A stretch of DNA of 64,000 nucleotides from Falsibacillus pallidus (GTDB lineage Bacteria > Bacillota > Bacilli > Bacillales > DSM-25281), in NCBI RefSeq assembly GCF_003350505.1, contig NZ_QQAY01000006.1, positions 1 to 64,000 of the forward strand. Reading direction: 5' to 3'. The notes beneath the pieces were generated by a model, which was not told the DNA's origin, made no database searches, and saw nothing but the letters and a program-made list of their open reading frames with translations. The position numbers and the translations under genes are program-made. Position 1 is the stretch's first letter. Each line of letters opens with the position of its first letter. Positions 45,386 to 54,105 of this stretch are shown one piece after another.

Positions 45386-45961
45386 ATGACCAATACGATT
45401 AAAACAGATCTTGTACTTGATGCCAAAGGGCTTGCTTGTCCGATGCCGATCGTTAAAACGAAAAAATCCATGAATGGCATGGAGCCAGGTCAAGTACTTG
45501 AAGTCCTTGCAACGGATAAAGGTTCTAAAGCGGATATCAAAGCATGGGCAGAAAGCACTGGCCACCAATATTTAGGCACAATTGAAGAAGATGATGTGTT
45601 AAAGCATTACATCCGTAAATCAAGCGGTGAAGAAGCAGAAGAGAAAAAGCATCCTCATACAGCAACAAATGAAGAAGTCGCTGCAGCTGCAGGAAATGAC
45701 GATATCATTGTCCTTGATGTACGCGAATCAGCTGAGTATGCATTCAATCATATCCCCGGTGCTGTATCCATTCCTTTAGGGGAATTGGAAGAAAGAGCAG
45801 GGGAGTTGGACAGCAGCAAAAAAGTATACGTCATTTGCCGCACAGGCAACCGCAGTGACTTGGCTGCACAGAAATTGACGGAAAAAGGCTTCAAAGACGT
45901 CATCAATGTAGTCCCTGGCATGAGCCAATGGACTGGCGAAACAACTTCTATTAATGGATAA
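45386..45961 (+). CDS. TusA-rhodanese fusion protein (YrkF-like)
   Basis: The 191 residues consist of a TusA domain (1-78, CPMP with Cys18), a Glu/Lys linker and a rhodanese domain (about 95-188, VLDVRESAEY and VICRTGNRS). Fusion suggests direct sulfur handover from the rhodanese Cys to the TusA Cys. It has the layout of B. subtilis YrkF. Confidence 0.93.
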   Translation: MTNTIKTDLVLDAKGLACPMPIVKTKKSMNGMEPGQVLEVLATDKGSKADIKAWAESTGHQYLGTIEEDDVLKHYIRKSSGEEAEEKKHPHTATNEEVAAAAGNDDIIVLDVRESAEYAFNHIPGAVSIPLGELEERAGELDSSKKVYVICRTGNRSDLAAQKLTEKGFKDVINVVPGMSQWTGETTSING

Positions 45962-45994
45962 TCGAAAAAAAAACAAAAAATTTTAAGTAGAATA

Positions 45995-46011
45995 ATACCT
46001 AAGGGGGTAAT
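45995..46011 (+). promoter_or_regulatory. CstR operator O4 overlapping the Shine-Dalgarno of the dioxygenase gene
   Basis: ATACCTAAGGGGGTAAT has the operator pattern. Its AAGGGGG half is also the purine-rich ribosome binding site of the gene starting at GTG 46017. No clear -35/-10 pair was assigned to this unit. Confidence 0.65.
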
Positions 46012-46016
46012 AAGGC

Positions 46017-47144
46017 GTGACTATTCGTGCAATGACTTCAAAAGAAGTAACGAAAAAGGTATTCAACAAAGAAGCTTTTTTCATCTTGGATGTTCGTAAT
46101 GAAGGGGATTTTAAGGATTGGAAAATCGAAGGGGAAAACTTTGATTATCTAAATATCCCATATTTCGATTTGCTCGACGGAGTTGAAGAAATTTTAGACC
46201 AGCTTCCAACAGATAAAGAAATCCTCGTCGTATGTGCGAAGGAAGGATCTTCTGTCATGATAGCGGAAATGCTATCTGAGGCAGGCAAGGATGTTGCTTA
46301 CCTTCAAGGCGGAATGAAAGCATGGAGTGAACACTTAGAGCCTGTAAAAGTAGGAGATTTGAAAAACGGCGGCGAAATGTATCAATTTGTACGCATCGGA
46401 AAAGGCTGCCTGTCTTACATGGTGGTTTCTGAAGGAGAAGCGGCATTGTTTGATGCAGTAAGAATGACAGATGTGTATACAGAATTCGCTGAGAGCGTCG
46501 GTGCAAAAATCACTCAAGTGTTCGATACACACCTTCACGCAGACCACATCTCCGGAGGCAGAAAAATTGCTGAGCAAACAGGTGCAGCTTACTGGCTGCC
46601 GCCAAAGGATGCAACAGAAGTGAAATTCTCTTATGAACCGTTGGAAGATGGAGTAGAAGTGACAGTGGGCAATACGACTATTGCCATTCAAGCACTGTAT
46701 TCTCCAGGACACACAATCGGCTCCACTTCCTTTGTGGTAGATGAAGCATACTTGCTATCCGGCGATATTCTCTTCATCGATTCCATTGGCCGCCCCGATC
46801 TTGCGGGTATGGCAGAGGATTGGGTTGCTGATCTTCGCGAAACGCTTTATAAGCGCTATAAAGAGCTTTCAGATGAGCTTCTTGTACTTCCGGCTCACTT
46901 CATGATTATCGATGAATTGAATGACGATGGTACAGTATCAGAAAAACTTGGTACGCTTTTCGCGAAAAACCATGGCTTGAACATTGAAAGTGAAAAAGAG
47001 TTCAGAAAGCTCGTAACAGAGAACCTTCCTCCACAGCCGAATGCTTACCAGGAAATCCGCGAAACGAACATGGGTAAAATCAGCCCGGATGAAGAACAGC
47101 AGCGTGAAATGGAAATCGGACCAAACCGCTGTGCAGTTCGCTGA
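46017..47144 (+). CDS. Rhodanese-persulfide dioxygenase fusion (MBL fold, YrkH/CstB-like)
   Basis: Residues 1 to about 110 form a rhodanese domain with Cys in VVCAKEGSS. Residues about 120-375 form an ETHE1-type metallo-beta-lactamase fold dioxygenase with HLHADH, the metal His in SPGHTIGS, Asp in LLSGDILF, the GRPDL motif and His in LPAHF. It probably oxidises glutathione-free low-molecular-weight persulfides to sulfite or thiosulfate. The domain order is rhodanese first, the reverse of S. aureus CstB's leading dioxygenase. The start is GTG. A TauE-type exporter follows. Confidence 0.9.
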   Translation: MTIRAMTSKEVTKKVFNKEAFFILDVRNEGDFKDWKIEGENFDYLNIPYFDLLDGVEEILDQLPTDKEILVVCAKEGSSVMIAEMLSEAGKDVAYLQGGMKAWSEHLEPVKVGDLKNGGEMYQFVRIGKGCLSYMVVSEGEAALFDAVRMTDVYTEFAESVGAKITQVFDTHLHADHISGGRKIAEQTGAAYWLPPKDATEVKFSYEPLEDGVEVTVGNTTIAIQALYSPGHTIGSTSFVVDEAYLLSGDILFIDSIGRPDLAGMAEDWVADLRETLYKRYKELSDELLVLPAHFMIIDELNDDGTVSEKLGTLFAKNHGLNIESEKEFRKLVTENLPPQPNAYQEIRETNMGKISPDEEQQREMEIGPNRCAVR

Positions 47145-47157
47145 TAGCAGTGAAGAA

Positions 47158-47180
47158 AAGGGAAGCTTAGGGCTTCCCTT
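47158..47180 (+). other. Hairpin between dioxygenase and tauE genes
   Basis: AAGGGAAGC and GCTTCCCTT form a 9-bp stem with a 5-base loop. No T-run follows, so it is more likely to affect mRNA stability or partial termination than to end the operon. Confidence 0.5.
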
Positions 47181-47231
47181 CATTACAGGCTATTTTATTG
47201 AACTGCTGCAGCCTCAGGGAGGGAGTGCATC

Positions 47232-48008
47232 ATGGATTTGACATTCATAATTACTATTTTTTTAATCGGGTTTGTCGGGTCGTTCATTTCAGGGATGCTT
47301 GGAATCGGTGGATCGATCATCAACTACCCGATGCTGTTATTCATCCCGGCCATGCTCGGCGTCGCGCATTTTACTGCCCATGAAGTATCCGGAGTTACCG
47401 CGATACAGGTGTTTTTCGCTACAGTCGGGGGAGTTTGGGCGTACCGCAAAGGCGGTTTCTTAAATAAAAAACTGATTGCTTACATGGGGATCAGCATCTT
47501 GAGCGGGAGTTTCATAGGGGGCTTCATGTCAAGGGGATTCACTGAAGATGGAATCAATTTAGTGTATGGAATACTGGCATTGATTGCCGTGGTCATGATG
47601 TTCATTCCTAAAAAGGGAGCAGAAGATGTTCCGAATGAAGAAGTGACGTTCAATAAATGGCTCGCTGCAGTGCTTGCCTTTGCCGTGGGAATCAGTGCAG
47701 GGATTGTCGGAGCAGGCGGAGCATTCCTGCTTGTACCAATCATGCTGGTCGTTTTGAAGATCCCTACCCGCATGACTATCGCTTCATCGCTTGCCATCAC
47801 ATTCATTTCATCCATTGGAGCGATTACAGCAAAGATCTCGACGGGACAGGTAGAATTGCTTCCATCCATCATCATGGTCGTCGCCAGTCTGATCGCTTCG
47901 CCACTAGGAGTGAAAGCAGGCAAAAAAATGAATAGCAGGACACTGCAAATCATTCTGGCCATTCTCATCACAGTCACAGCCATCAAAGTATGGATGGGCA
48001 TCCTGTAA
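47232..48008 (+). CDS. TauE/SafE-family sulfite/sulfur-anion exporter (YrkJ-like)
   Basis: The 258 residues have about eight TM helices and the TauE/SafE repeat [15 protein letters not shown] and [15 protein letters not shown]. It probably exports sulfite made by the upstream dioxygenase, closing the detoxification pathway. GGGAGGGAG precedes the ATG. It is the last gene of the regulon. Confidence 0.92.
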   Translation: MDLTFIITIFLIGFVGSFISGMLGIGGSIINYPMLLFIPAMLGVAHFTAHEVSGVTAIQVFFATVGGVWAYRKGGFLNKKLIAYMGISILSGSFIGGFMSRGFTEDGINLVYGILALIAVVMMFIPKKGAEDVPNEEVTFNKWLAAVLAFAVGISAGIVGAGGAFLLVPIMLVVLKIPTRMTIASSLAITFISSIGAITAKISTGQVELLPSIIMVVASLIASPLGVKAGKKMNSRTLQIILAILITVTAIKVWMGIL

Positions 48009-48017
48009 ACGACACGA

Positions 48018-48063
48018 AAGTGCCAGTCACGCCCCGAAAAAAATCGGGGCGTGACTGGCACTT
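48018..48063. terminator. Perfect 20-bp palindrome serving as terminator; GTGCCAGTCACGCCCC repeat family
   Basis: The 20-base arm beginning AAGTGCCAGTCACGCC (48018-48037) is repeated exactly inverted at 48044-48063 around AAAAAA. It lies between convergent tauE and pepT. The arm is related to partial copies at 24024 and 50814, so it is a dispersed repeat as well as a probable transcription stop. Confidence 0.8.
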
Positions 48064-48082
48064 GTTGTTGGTACGTGTTATT

Positions 48083-49315
48083 TTATTTTTGCTCAAAGAG
48101 CTGGACGATTTCGATGATGACGTTGGTTGCTTTGATCATATTGTCCACGGAGATGTATTCGTAGCGGCCGTGGTAGTTTTCTCCGCCAGTGAATATATTC
48201 GGCGTTGGCAGTCCCATATAAGAGAGCTGGGAGCCGTCTGTGCCGCCGCGAATCGGTTTAATGATCGGCTCGATATCGAGCTTCTTCATTGCTGCATAAG
48301 CCGTATCGACGATTTCCATGACCGGTTCAATTTTTTCTCTCATGTTATAGTACTGGTCGTTCATTTCAAGCTGAATGCGCTCTTTTCCATACTTCGCCTG
48401 CAGCTCACCTGCAATTCGCTTCATTTCCGCTTTTCTCGCCTCAAAGTTTTCCCGGTCGAAATCACGGATGATGTAGCTCAATTTGGTTTCTTCCACATCT
48501 CCATTGATGGAGCTGAGGTGATAGAACCCATCATAGCCGTCAGTAGATTCCGGCGCTTCCTCAACAGGCAGCATGCCATTGAATTCCATGGCAATCTTCG
48601 CTGAGTTCACCATTTTGTTTTTCGCTGTACCAGGGTGGACGTTCTTCCCTTTAACCGTCACTTTAGCTGCCGCAGCGTTGAAGCTTTCGTATTCAAGCTC
48701 GCCAAGCGGTCCGCCATCCATCGTATAGGCAAAATCCGCATTGAATGCTTCTACATCAAATTTATGAGGTCCGCGTCCGATCTCTTCATCCGGAGTGAAT
48801 GCCACGCGGATTTTTCCATGCTTGATTTCAGGGTGCTGAATCAAATAGTTCATCGCTGTCATGATTTCCGTGATTCCAGCTTTATTATCCGCACCAAGCA
48901 GCGTTGTCCCATCCGTCGTAATCAAAGTATGGCCTTTGTAGCCGGAAAGCTCAGGGAAGTCATGCGTGGACATCACGATATTTTGTTCCTCATTTAATAC
49001 AATATCTTCGCCATTATAGTCTTCCACGATCTGCGGATTGACGTTTTTCCCAGTGAAGTCAGTCGCCGTATCCACATGGGCAAGGAAACCGATTGTCGGA
49101 ACGCCTTCTTTGTCAGATGTCGCTGGAAGAGTGGCCATGACATAGCCGTTTTCATCCATTGTGACTTCCTGCATGCCGATTTCTTTCAGTTCATCGACCA
49201 GCATTCTGGCAAGGACGAGCTGCCCTTCCGTGGACGGGCACGTGCTGCTTTCTTCATCCGATTGCGTTTCTACTTTTACGTATGTAGTAAGTCGTTTAAT
49301 CAATTCCTCTTTCAT
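48083..49315 (-). CDS. pepT: Peptidase T (tripeptide aminopeptidase)
   Basis: The 410-residue M20B zinc aminopeptidase removes the N-terminal residue of tripeptides. The signature motifs are FLAHVDTA (metal His and Asp), [26 protein letters not shown] with the catalytic Glu and metal Glu, and [20 protein letters not shown] precedes the ATG. It is a single gene. Confidence 0.96.
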   Translation of the reverse strand: MKEELIKRLTTYVKVETQSDEESSTCPSTEGQLVLARMLVDELKEIGMQEVTMDENGYVMATLPATSDKEGVPTIGFLAHVDTATDFTGKNVNPQIVEDYNGEDIVLNEEQNIVMSTHDFPELSGYKGHTLITTDGTTLLGADNKAGITEIMTAMNYLIQHPEIKHGKIRVAFTPDEEIGRGPHKFDVEAFNADFAYTMDGGPLGELEYESFNAAAAKVTVKGKNVHPGTAKNKMVNSAKIAMEFNGMLPVEEAPESTDGYDGFYHLSSINGDVEETKLSYIIRDFDRENFEARKAEMKRIAGELQAKYGKERIQLEMNDQYYNMREKIEPVMEIVDTAYAAMKKLDIEPIIKPIRGGTDGSQLSYMGLPTPNIFTGGENYHGRYEYISVDNMIKATNVIIEIVQLFEQK

Positions 49316-49498
49316 GTCTCAATCTCCCTTCGTATCGATACTTCCATCATATCACGTGCGGGCCGTCCGGACACAGATGAAGATTTTCAAAAGTTCGTCA
49401 ATTCCGTCAAAAGACGCGGGTTATTGTTTGACATATTTCAATTTTCCAATTATTGAAGGCCCTTTATAATTCTTAATAATTCTTTTCTGCTCTATCCC

Positions 49499-49527
49499 TT
49501 TACATATGCTCTTATCCTTACTATAAT
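49499..49527 (+). promoter_or_regulatory. Sigma-A promoter of the yitT-family gene
   Basis: TTTACA (49499-49504), a 17-base spacer and TATAAT (49522-49527) lie 60 bases before the start codon. Confidence 0.65.
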
Positions 49528-49585
49528 CGCGTCTGTGCTATGAAAAACAAAGGATTTTATAAAATAGATAAGGAGGTCATGAGGG

Positions 49586-50434
49586 ATGAAAAAGAAGCTG
49601 TTAACATTTATCAATATTAATCTTGGAGTACTGCTGGTCGCCATCAACGTCCACTTCTTTTTATCGCCAAATCATTTAGCGACTGGGGGAGTCAGTGGTC
49701 TATCGATTGTGCTGAATCACCTCATGCCTTCGATTTCCATCGGTGTGTTCATGATCATCGCCAACGTGGCTCTGTTCATCATCGGCATCATCTTTCTTGG
49801 ATTCAGCTTCGGGACTAAAACAATCTACGCGAGTTTTGCCTTGTCCGGCATGGTTTGGGGGCTCGAACAAGTCGCACCGCTTTCCCATCCGTTGAGCGAT
49901 GACATCTTGATCCAGCTGATTATCGGGCAATGCATCGCAGCGTCAGGAATGGCCATCGTCTTCAACCAAAGGGCATCGACAGGCGGAACCGATATTCTCG
50001 CAATGATTTTAAATAAGTATTTTTCCATTGAAATCGGCAAGGCCGTCTTATTCTCTGATTTGTTGATTGCATTGTCTTCCACATTCATCTTTGGCCCGAA
50101 AGTCGGCATGTATGCGTTCTTCGGAGTCATTTTGAATGGGTTGGTCATTGACTACATGCTGCAAAAATTCAATACCAACAAAGAGGTCGTCATCATCAGC
50201 AGGTACAGCAATGAGATCCGATCATACATTGTTCAGGAACTTGGCAAAGGAGCAACCATCCATACAGCCAAAGGCGCCTACAATTTTGAAGAAAAAGAAG
50301 TCATCACAACGATCCTTGGCAGAAAAGAATTTTCTAAACTTAAACATTACATCATCAGTGTCGACCACAAAGCGTTCATTACCGTCCACAATATGAACGA
50401 GATCCTTGGACAGAACTTTAAGAGGCTTGCATAG
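49586..50434 (+). CDS. YitT-family membrane protein (DUF161/DUF2179)
   Basis: The 282 residues have five to six N-terminal TM segments with LSPNHLATGGVSGLSIVL and NQRASTGGTDILAMIL (duplicated DUF161 motifs). A cytosolic DUF2179 domain of about 80 residues ends with FITVHNMNEILGQNF. Paralogues are numerous in Bacillus; function is unknown, possibly transport. AAGGAGG precedes the start. Confidence 0.9.
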   Translation: MKKKLLTFININLGVLLVAINVHFFLSPNHLATGGVSGLSIVLNHLMPSISIGVFMIIANVALFIIGIIFLGFSFGTKTIYASFALSGMVWGLEQVAPLSHPLSDDILIQLIIGQCIAASGMAIVFNQRASTGGTDILAMILNKYFSIEIGKAVLFSDLLIALSSTFIFGPKVGMYAFFGVILNGLVIDYMLQKFNTNKEVVIISRYSNEIRSYIVQELGKGATIHTAKGAYNFEEKEVITTILGRKEFSKLKHYIISVDHKAFITVHNMNEILGQNFKRLA

Positions 50435-50466
50435 AGATCCTTTTTATTTGGAAAATTGGCAAAATA

Positions 50467-50495
50467 GGCGTTCCGGACTGAGAACGTCTTTTTTG
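50467..50495 (+). terminator. Terminator of the yitT-family gene
   Basis: GGCGTTC and GAACGTC (one G-T pair) around CGGACTGA, followed by six T's. Confidence 0.7.
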
Positions 50496-50647
50496 TTGGC
50501 TGTTTTCTAGCAATTCGGCATCTTGTTTGTGAGTAAACACCTTTTTGTTTGATATTTTGTGCTGGACGAGGCAAAAAAAGTGAGCCGAAGCCAACAAGCC
50601 AGGAAAATTAGGAGGCATTTAAGTGGAAATCCCTCTCCTGACAGGCT

Positions 50648-50773
50648 TTATGCGCGAAAAATGAAAGGCTATGCGCAGGAATCCGTCCTCTATGCGCGAA
50701 AACCTTTCAGCTATGCGCCGGCACAGGTGGCCAATGCGCCAAACCCCTATTCTTATGCGCCACTGGCCATTTG
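50648..50773. repeat. Tandem array with exact 21-bp period and TATGCGC anchor
   Basis: Six consecutive units of exactly 21 bases each begin with TATGCGC (one with AATGCGC) followed by 14 highly variable bases. The period keeps reading frames open: YARKMKG, YAQESVL, YARKPFS on one frame and MRRNPSS, MRENLSA on another. Only the 7-base anchor is conserved, unlike ordinary slippage arrays. No gene start with a ribosome binding site was found. Confidence 0.85.
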
Positions 50774-50813
50774 CCACCCGCCAAATACCCCTCAATCAAT
50801 CTGCACCGACATA

Positions 50814-50849
50814 CTTCGACAAAAGTCGGGGGGTGACACTAGGCACTTG
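50814..50849 (+). repeat. Partial copy of the GTGCC palindrome family
   Basis: CTTCGACAAAAGTCGGGG followed by GGTGACACTAGGCACTTG shares TTCGACAAAA and CGGGG-GTG with the copies at 24024 and 48018. Confidence 0.6.
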
Positions 50850-50865
50850 CATGCATCTCCATACC

Positions 50866-50900
50866 AAAAAAAGACGTTCCCCACAAAGGAACGTCTTTTT
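50866..50900 (-). terminator. Terminator of the amidase gene
   Basis: AAAAAGACGTTCC and GGAACGTCTTTTT form a perfect stem around a 7-base loop; the run is symmetrical, so it works in either direction. Confidence 0.88.
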
Positions 50901-50912
50901 GACTATAACAAA

Positions 50913-52835
50913 TTATCTTTTCACGACATCCACATCTTCTGCTTTGACAAAAGCAAAGCGGTGGTTGAAGTGGATCCGGTAATATTCTTCCTTGCCGTAG
51001 ACCATCTTATGGACGCCATAAGGGTCTAACGTAAATACTTTCGCATTGTAATAGTCGCCGTTCACTTTTTCCTCTGCCGCGTAGACCTGGCCTGCTTCAA
51101 TGGTATATTGCAGTGGGAAGATTGATTTCGGCACGACATCGGATGGATAGGCAGAGGCTTCTGGCCATGCACTGCCATAGACCGGAATTGCATCTTTGCC
51201 TTCCTTCGGTGTAATCAGAGTCTGTACATTTCCTGGAACGGTATTTTTGTTATGTGGATTGTAGAACCATGCTTTTTGGCCTCCATACCAGATGGCATCC
51301 CAATCGCCTTTGCTGTCTGCCAGTGCAAACGTCTGGGCAGCTTCCGCTTTATTGCCCCAGTTCGCCGCTTCATCCGGTCGAGCTGCACTCATAGCCGGAT
51401 CTACGATTGTCGGTGCGTCAAAGCTTGGCTCTTGATATAAGTAAACGAAGTTTGTGGAATGTTCTCGGATGTTGCCATCGTTTACGTCCACCACTTGTTT
51501 ATTCGTTTCGAAATGCGGTTTGAATGTCACGGCTCTTTTCGAACCATGAGCTGGTGTGACCGGTGCACCCATGAGTTCAAAGTAGTGATCCCAATCCCAG
51601 AATGGGCCTGGATCCCAGTGCATTCCGTGCTGAGACGACGGAGTAAGGCCAGGGACTTCATTGTGGCCGAAAATGTGTGCACGATCCATTGGGATATCGT
51701 ATTTTTCAGCAAGATAGCGGACAAGCTTCGCGGAAGCATGGTACATCTGCTCGCTGTACCAGTCGGCTCCTTGCGCGGCATATCCTTCGTGCTCAACACC
51801 GATGGAGTGCATGTTAAAGTACCAATTCCCGGCATGCCATGCAACATCTTTGTTCTGGATCATCTGCGTAATCTGTCCGTCGGATGAACGAAGGACATAG
51901 TGTGCAGAAGCTCCGTATGGACGGGAGAACAAATTAATGGTCGGCTGGTATTCCGTTTCCGTGTCATGGATGACGATATAGCGGATATCGCCGCCCAGCT
52001 TCGGACGGTCGCCTACATCATAATTTGTATAATTGCCCGGATTGTCGCTCAATTGCTGGTAGAAAGCAGGGATGAACTGGCTGTCTACCCCGTTTGGCAC
52101 CTCGGCACGCGGATCCTTTGTACTTTTGTGGAAGTGGAATTTTTCTGCAGAGGCACGGTTGCCTGCTATATTTTCCGGTTTGAGCTGAACATCTTGCCCT
52201 TCAGGTGTATGACGGTCCATTCCTTTTTGAATCGTGGCATATACCTGGTCTGCAAAATCGGTCGCAGCTGCTTCCTCATTGGAGCCGCTGTATTTCGCCA
52301 CCGCACCGTACCAATCGGCTTCCTTCTTAGGCACGCTTCCCATTGATTCCTTTGCATACTTTGCCAGCAATGCTGCAGCACCACGGATATTTTGCAAAGC
52401 ATCTTTCTTCAATGCTTCAGGATCTTGATTGATGAGCTTCGCTGCTTCATCAAGCATGTGCTGATCCAAGTTTGGGGAAGGGGTGAAGGAATGGGCTTCC
52501 TCCAATCCTTTTTCATCGGCGGATGCCCCGTCCATCTGCGTCAGATGCATGACGCCGTATCCACCGGACGTACTCGGCTTCCCGTTATGCTGTTCCCATC
52601 TTGTCATGTTATAAGAAACCGACAACAGGATATTTTCGGGGACCCCGAATTCTTTTGCTGCTTTTTTGAATGCTTCCTGCAAATAAGCTGAATCGACTGA
52701 TTGGGTTTCTGCCGCCAATACGTTATGTACATTCGAGAATGCTGCTTGATGGCTGCTGGCCAGCGGAAACAGCATCGAAGTACTGATGGCGATTGCTGCC
52801 GTTGCTTTGGCCGCTTTATTCCATTTTCTTTTCAA
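50913..52835 (-). CDS. Secreted N-acetylmuramoyl-L-alanine amidase (Amidase_2) with N-terminal lysozyme-like domain
   Basis: The start is TTG 52835 (LKRKWNKAAKA), preceded by GGGAGG at 7 bases; the longer frame reads through that site. A signal peptide covers about 1-35. Residues about 45-200 resemble a transglycosylase-like fold (FGVPENILLSVSYNMTRWE, GGYGVMHLTQMDG). Residues about 260-440 form the Amidase_2 zinc domain with IVIHDTETEY, the metal His of GVEHEGYA and GMHWDPGPFWDW. The C-terminal 200 residues contain SH3-like strands (FVYLYQEPSFDAP). It hydrolyses the amide bond between muramic acid and peptide in the wall, a spore- or growth-related lytic role. Confidence 0.88.
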   Translation of the reverse strand: MKRKWNKAAKATAAIAISTSMLFPLASSHQAAFSNVHNVLAAETQSVDSAYLQEAFKKAAKEFGVPENILLSVSYNMTRWEQHNGKPSTSGGYGVMHLTQMDGASADEKGLEEAHSFTPSPNLDQHMLDEAAKLINQDPEALKKDALQNIRGAAALLAKYAKESMGSVPKKEADWYGAVAKYSGSNEEAAATDFADQVYATIQKGMDRHTPEGQDVQLKPENIAGNRASAEKFHFHKSTKDPRAEVPNGVDSQFIPAFYQQLSDNPGNYTNYDVGDRPKLGGDIRYIVIHDTETEYQPTINLFSRPYGASAHYVLRSSDGQITQMIQNKDVAWHAGNWYFNMHSIGVEHEGYAAQGADWYSEQMYHASAKLVRYLAEKYDIPMDRAHIFGHNEVPGLTPSSQHGMHWDPGPFWDWDHYFELMGAPVTPAHGSKRAVTFKPHFETNKQVVDVNDGNIREHSTNFVYLYQEPSFDAPTIVDPAMSAARPDEAANWGNKAEAAQTFALADSKGDWDAIWYGGQKAWFYNPHNKNTVPGNVQTLITPKEGKDAIPVYGSAWPEASAYPSDVVPKSIFPLQYTIEAGQVYAAEEKVNGDYYNAKVFTLDPYGVHKMVYGKEEYYRIHFNHRFAFVKAEDVDVVKR

Positions 52836-53013
52836 AGAAATCCTCCCTTTCCTAATGGTTATCCTCATGGAAATTTCTTTAAAAAGAAGCAGAATCCTTT
52901 TATTTTGTTTGAAAATTCCAAAAATGAACAATTTTAACTAGTACTCAAATTCAAAATATAGGGATAAAGGAGAGGTGCGGATAGGGAATTGGAAGGGGTT
53001 TCATTTTCCAGCA

Positions 53014-53050
53014 TAAAAAAAGAACAGCCCGTTTCAGGCTGTTCTGTAAA
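53014..53050 (-). terminator. Terminator of the spore coat protein gene
   Basis: AGAACAGCC and GGCTGTTCT form a stem around CGTTTCA. Read on the minus strand, the A-tract gives a T-run. Confidence 0.85.
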
Positions 53051-53052
53051 AA

Positions 53053-53745
53053 CTATCGCTGGTAGCCATTCATTTGGCCGGGGTTTGGCATCTGCGGCTG
53101 GCCAGTGAATGGTACATAGCTGTTCGTCATCTGGTTCATATCATTAGGGGCAAGCTGCGGCACTTGATAGTACTGATGCTTGTTTTGATAAAGAAAAATT
53201 TCATAAGCCATTTCAATAAAGTTTGGTACACTGTCTGCCAATACACGTCTGACTACCGGGTTTGTAACTTCGACCGATGTCATCGTGAGCAGGGAGGCTG
53301 TGGATTTGATCAGCCCCAGCATATGTGCGGAAATTCCTTTATCCTGGATTTCCATGATGGATTGGTTCGGCTTCTTTGGTTGAGTTGGTTTGATTCCATA
53401 CACCACATCATGCGTCTGAGTCATTTTATAGCTCTGTGTAGGGTGTGATGGATCCTTCCCGGTTGTGAAGCATTCGCACGTGATGTTGTATTGATCAAGG
53501 ATGAACCGATATTGGCGGTCCAAGATGTCCAAAAGCTCCGGATCTTTGATGAAGAGCCTGAACATCATATATTGGTCCAGGACATTAATCATCCCGGCGA
53601 TGATTTCGTGCAGGTCAAAAATCTCATGGCCCCCATGATTCATCTGCGGCGGGATATTCTGAGACTGGGTATTTTGCGGTTGCTGTGGCGGCATCTGATA
53701 GGGCATGCCCTGTGGCTGCGTTCCTGGATTAAATCGGTTTTGCAT
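53053..53745 (-). CDS. Spore coat protein, CotF/YhcQ-like
   Basis: The 230-residue protein has a Gln/Pro-rich N-terminal segment (QGMPYQMPPQQPQN). A ferritin-like coat-F helical core (about 35-195) follows with DLHEIIAGMINVLDQY and a CECF pair near 95. The tail is again Pro/Gln/Asn-rich. YhcQ-type proteins belong to the spore coat. GGGAGG precedes the ATG. Expression late in sporulation is expected but no sigma-K site was securely seen. Confidence 0.85.
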   Translation of the reverse strand: MQNRFNPGTQPQGMPYQMPPQQPQNTQSQNIPPQMNHGGHEIFDLHEIIAGMINVLDQYMMFRLFIKDPELLDILDRQYRFILDQYNITCECFTTGKDPSHPTQSYKMTQTHDVVYGIKPTQPKKPNQSIMEIQDKGISAHMLGLIKSTASLLTMTSVEVTNPVVRRVLADSVPNFIEMAYEIFLYQNKHQYYQVPQLAPNDMNQMTNSYVPFTGQPQMPNPGQMNGYQR

Positions 53746-54105
53746 GAAAAATGACCTCCCAAAGAAAAGTGATGTTCACTACATCCTGATTAGTATTGAC
53801 TGCAAAACCCTTCCTGACCTCAAGTAATTTTTTGAAAAAAATCGAGAATTATTTCGGTTGTCGAAAAAATTTTTCGCTATGTCGAATGGCTTAATAAACC
53901 TTGTCCTCATGCAAATGAACACGCTTTCACCATTTATTGACTATTTTAAAAAATCAGAAAACTTGTTTAAATCTTGTTTTTCCTATGTTAGAATCCTTTA
54001 ACAACAAGGCAATAGCATTTTCCGCCATGAAAAGAGAGGTGACCAAATCAGTTTTTCTCCATCTTAAGGCAATACATAATCAAACTAATCGAAGGAGTGA
54101 AATGT
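53746..54105. other. Gene-free divergent region upstream of the amidohydrolase
   Basis: The AT-rich 360-base gap contains a possible cre site at 53916 and must hold the promoters of the coat gene and the amidohydrolase. No riboswitch or repeat was recognised. Confidence 0.45.
53916..53929 (+). promoter_or_regulatory. Possible CcpA cre site
   Basis: TGAACACGCTTTCA matches TGWAARCGYTWWCW at 13 of 14 positions, about 180 bases before the amidohydrolase start. It may make the operon subject to catabolite repression; its distance from a promoter is unknown. Confidence 0.4.

Larger units (their letters stand above)
50435..50912. other. Gene-free convergent stretch with a 21-bp array and repeats
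   Basis: The region contains a yitT terminator (50467-50495), a six-unit 21-bp array (50648-50773), a copy of the GTGCC palindrome family (50814-50849) and the amidase terminator. A 156-codon open frame crosses it without a recognisable family. Confidence 0.65.

Noticed and set aside
50648-50773. CRISPR array
   Set aside because: The conserved part is only 7 bases with 14-base inserts, far below CRISPR dimensions, and no cas gene is present.
50559-51029. A 156-codon frame on the plus strand through the TATGCGC array
   Set aside because: It has no ribosome binding site or family, and overlaps the amidase gene and its terminator. It was kept only as a repeat observation.
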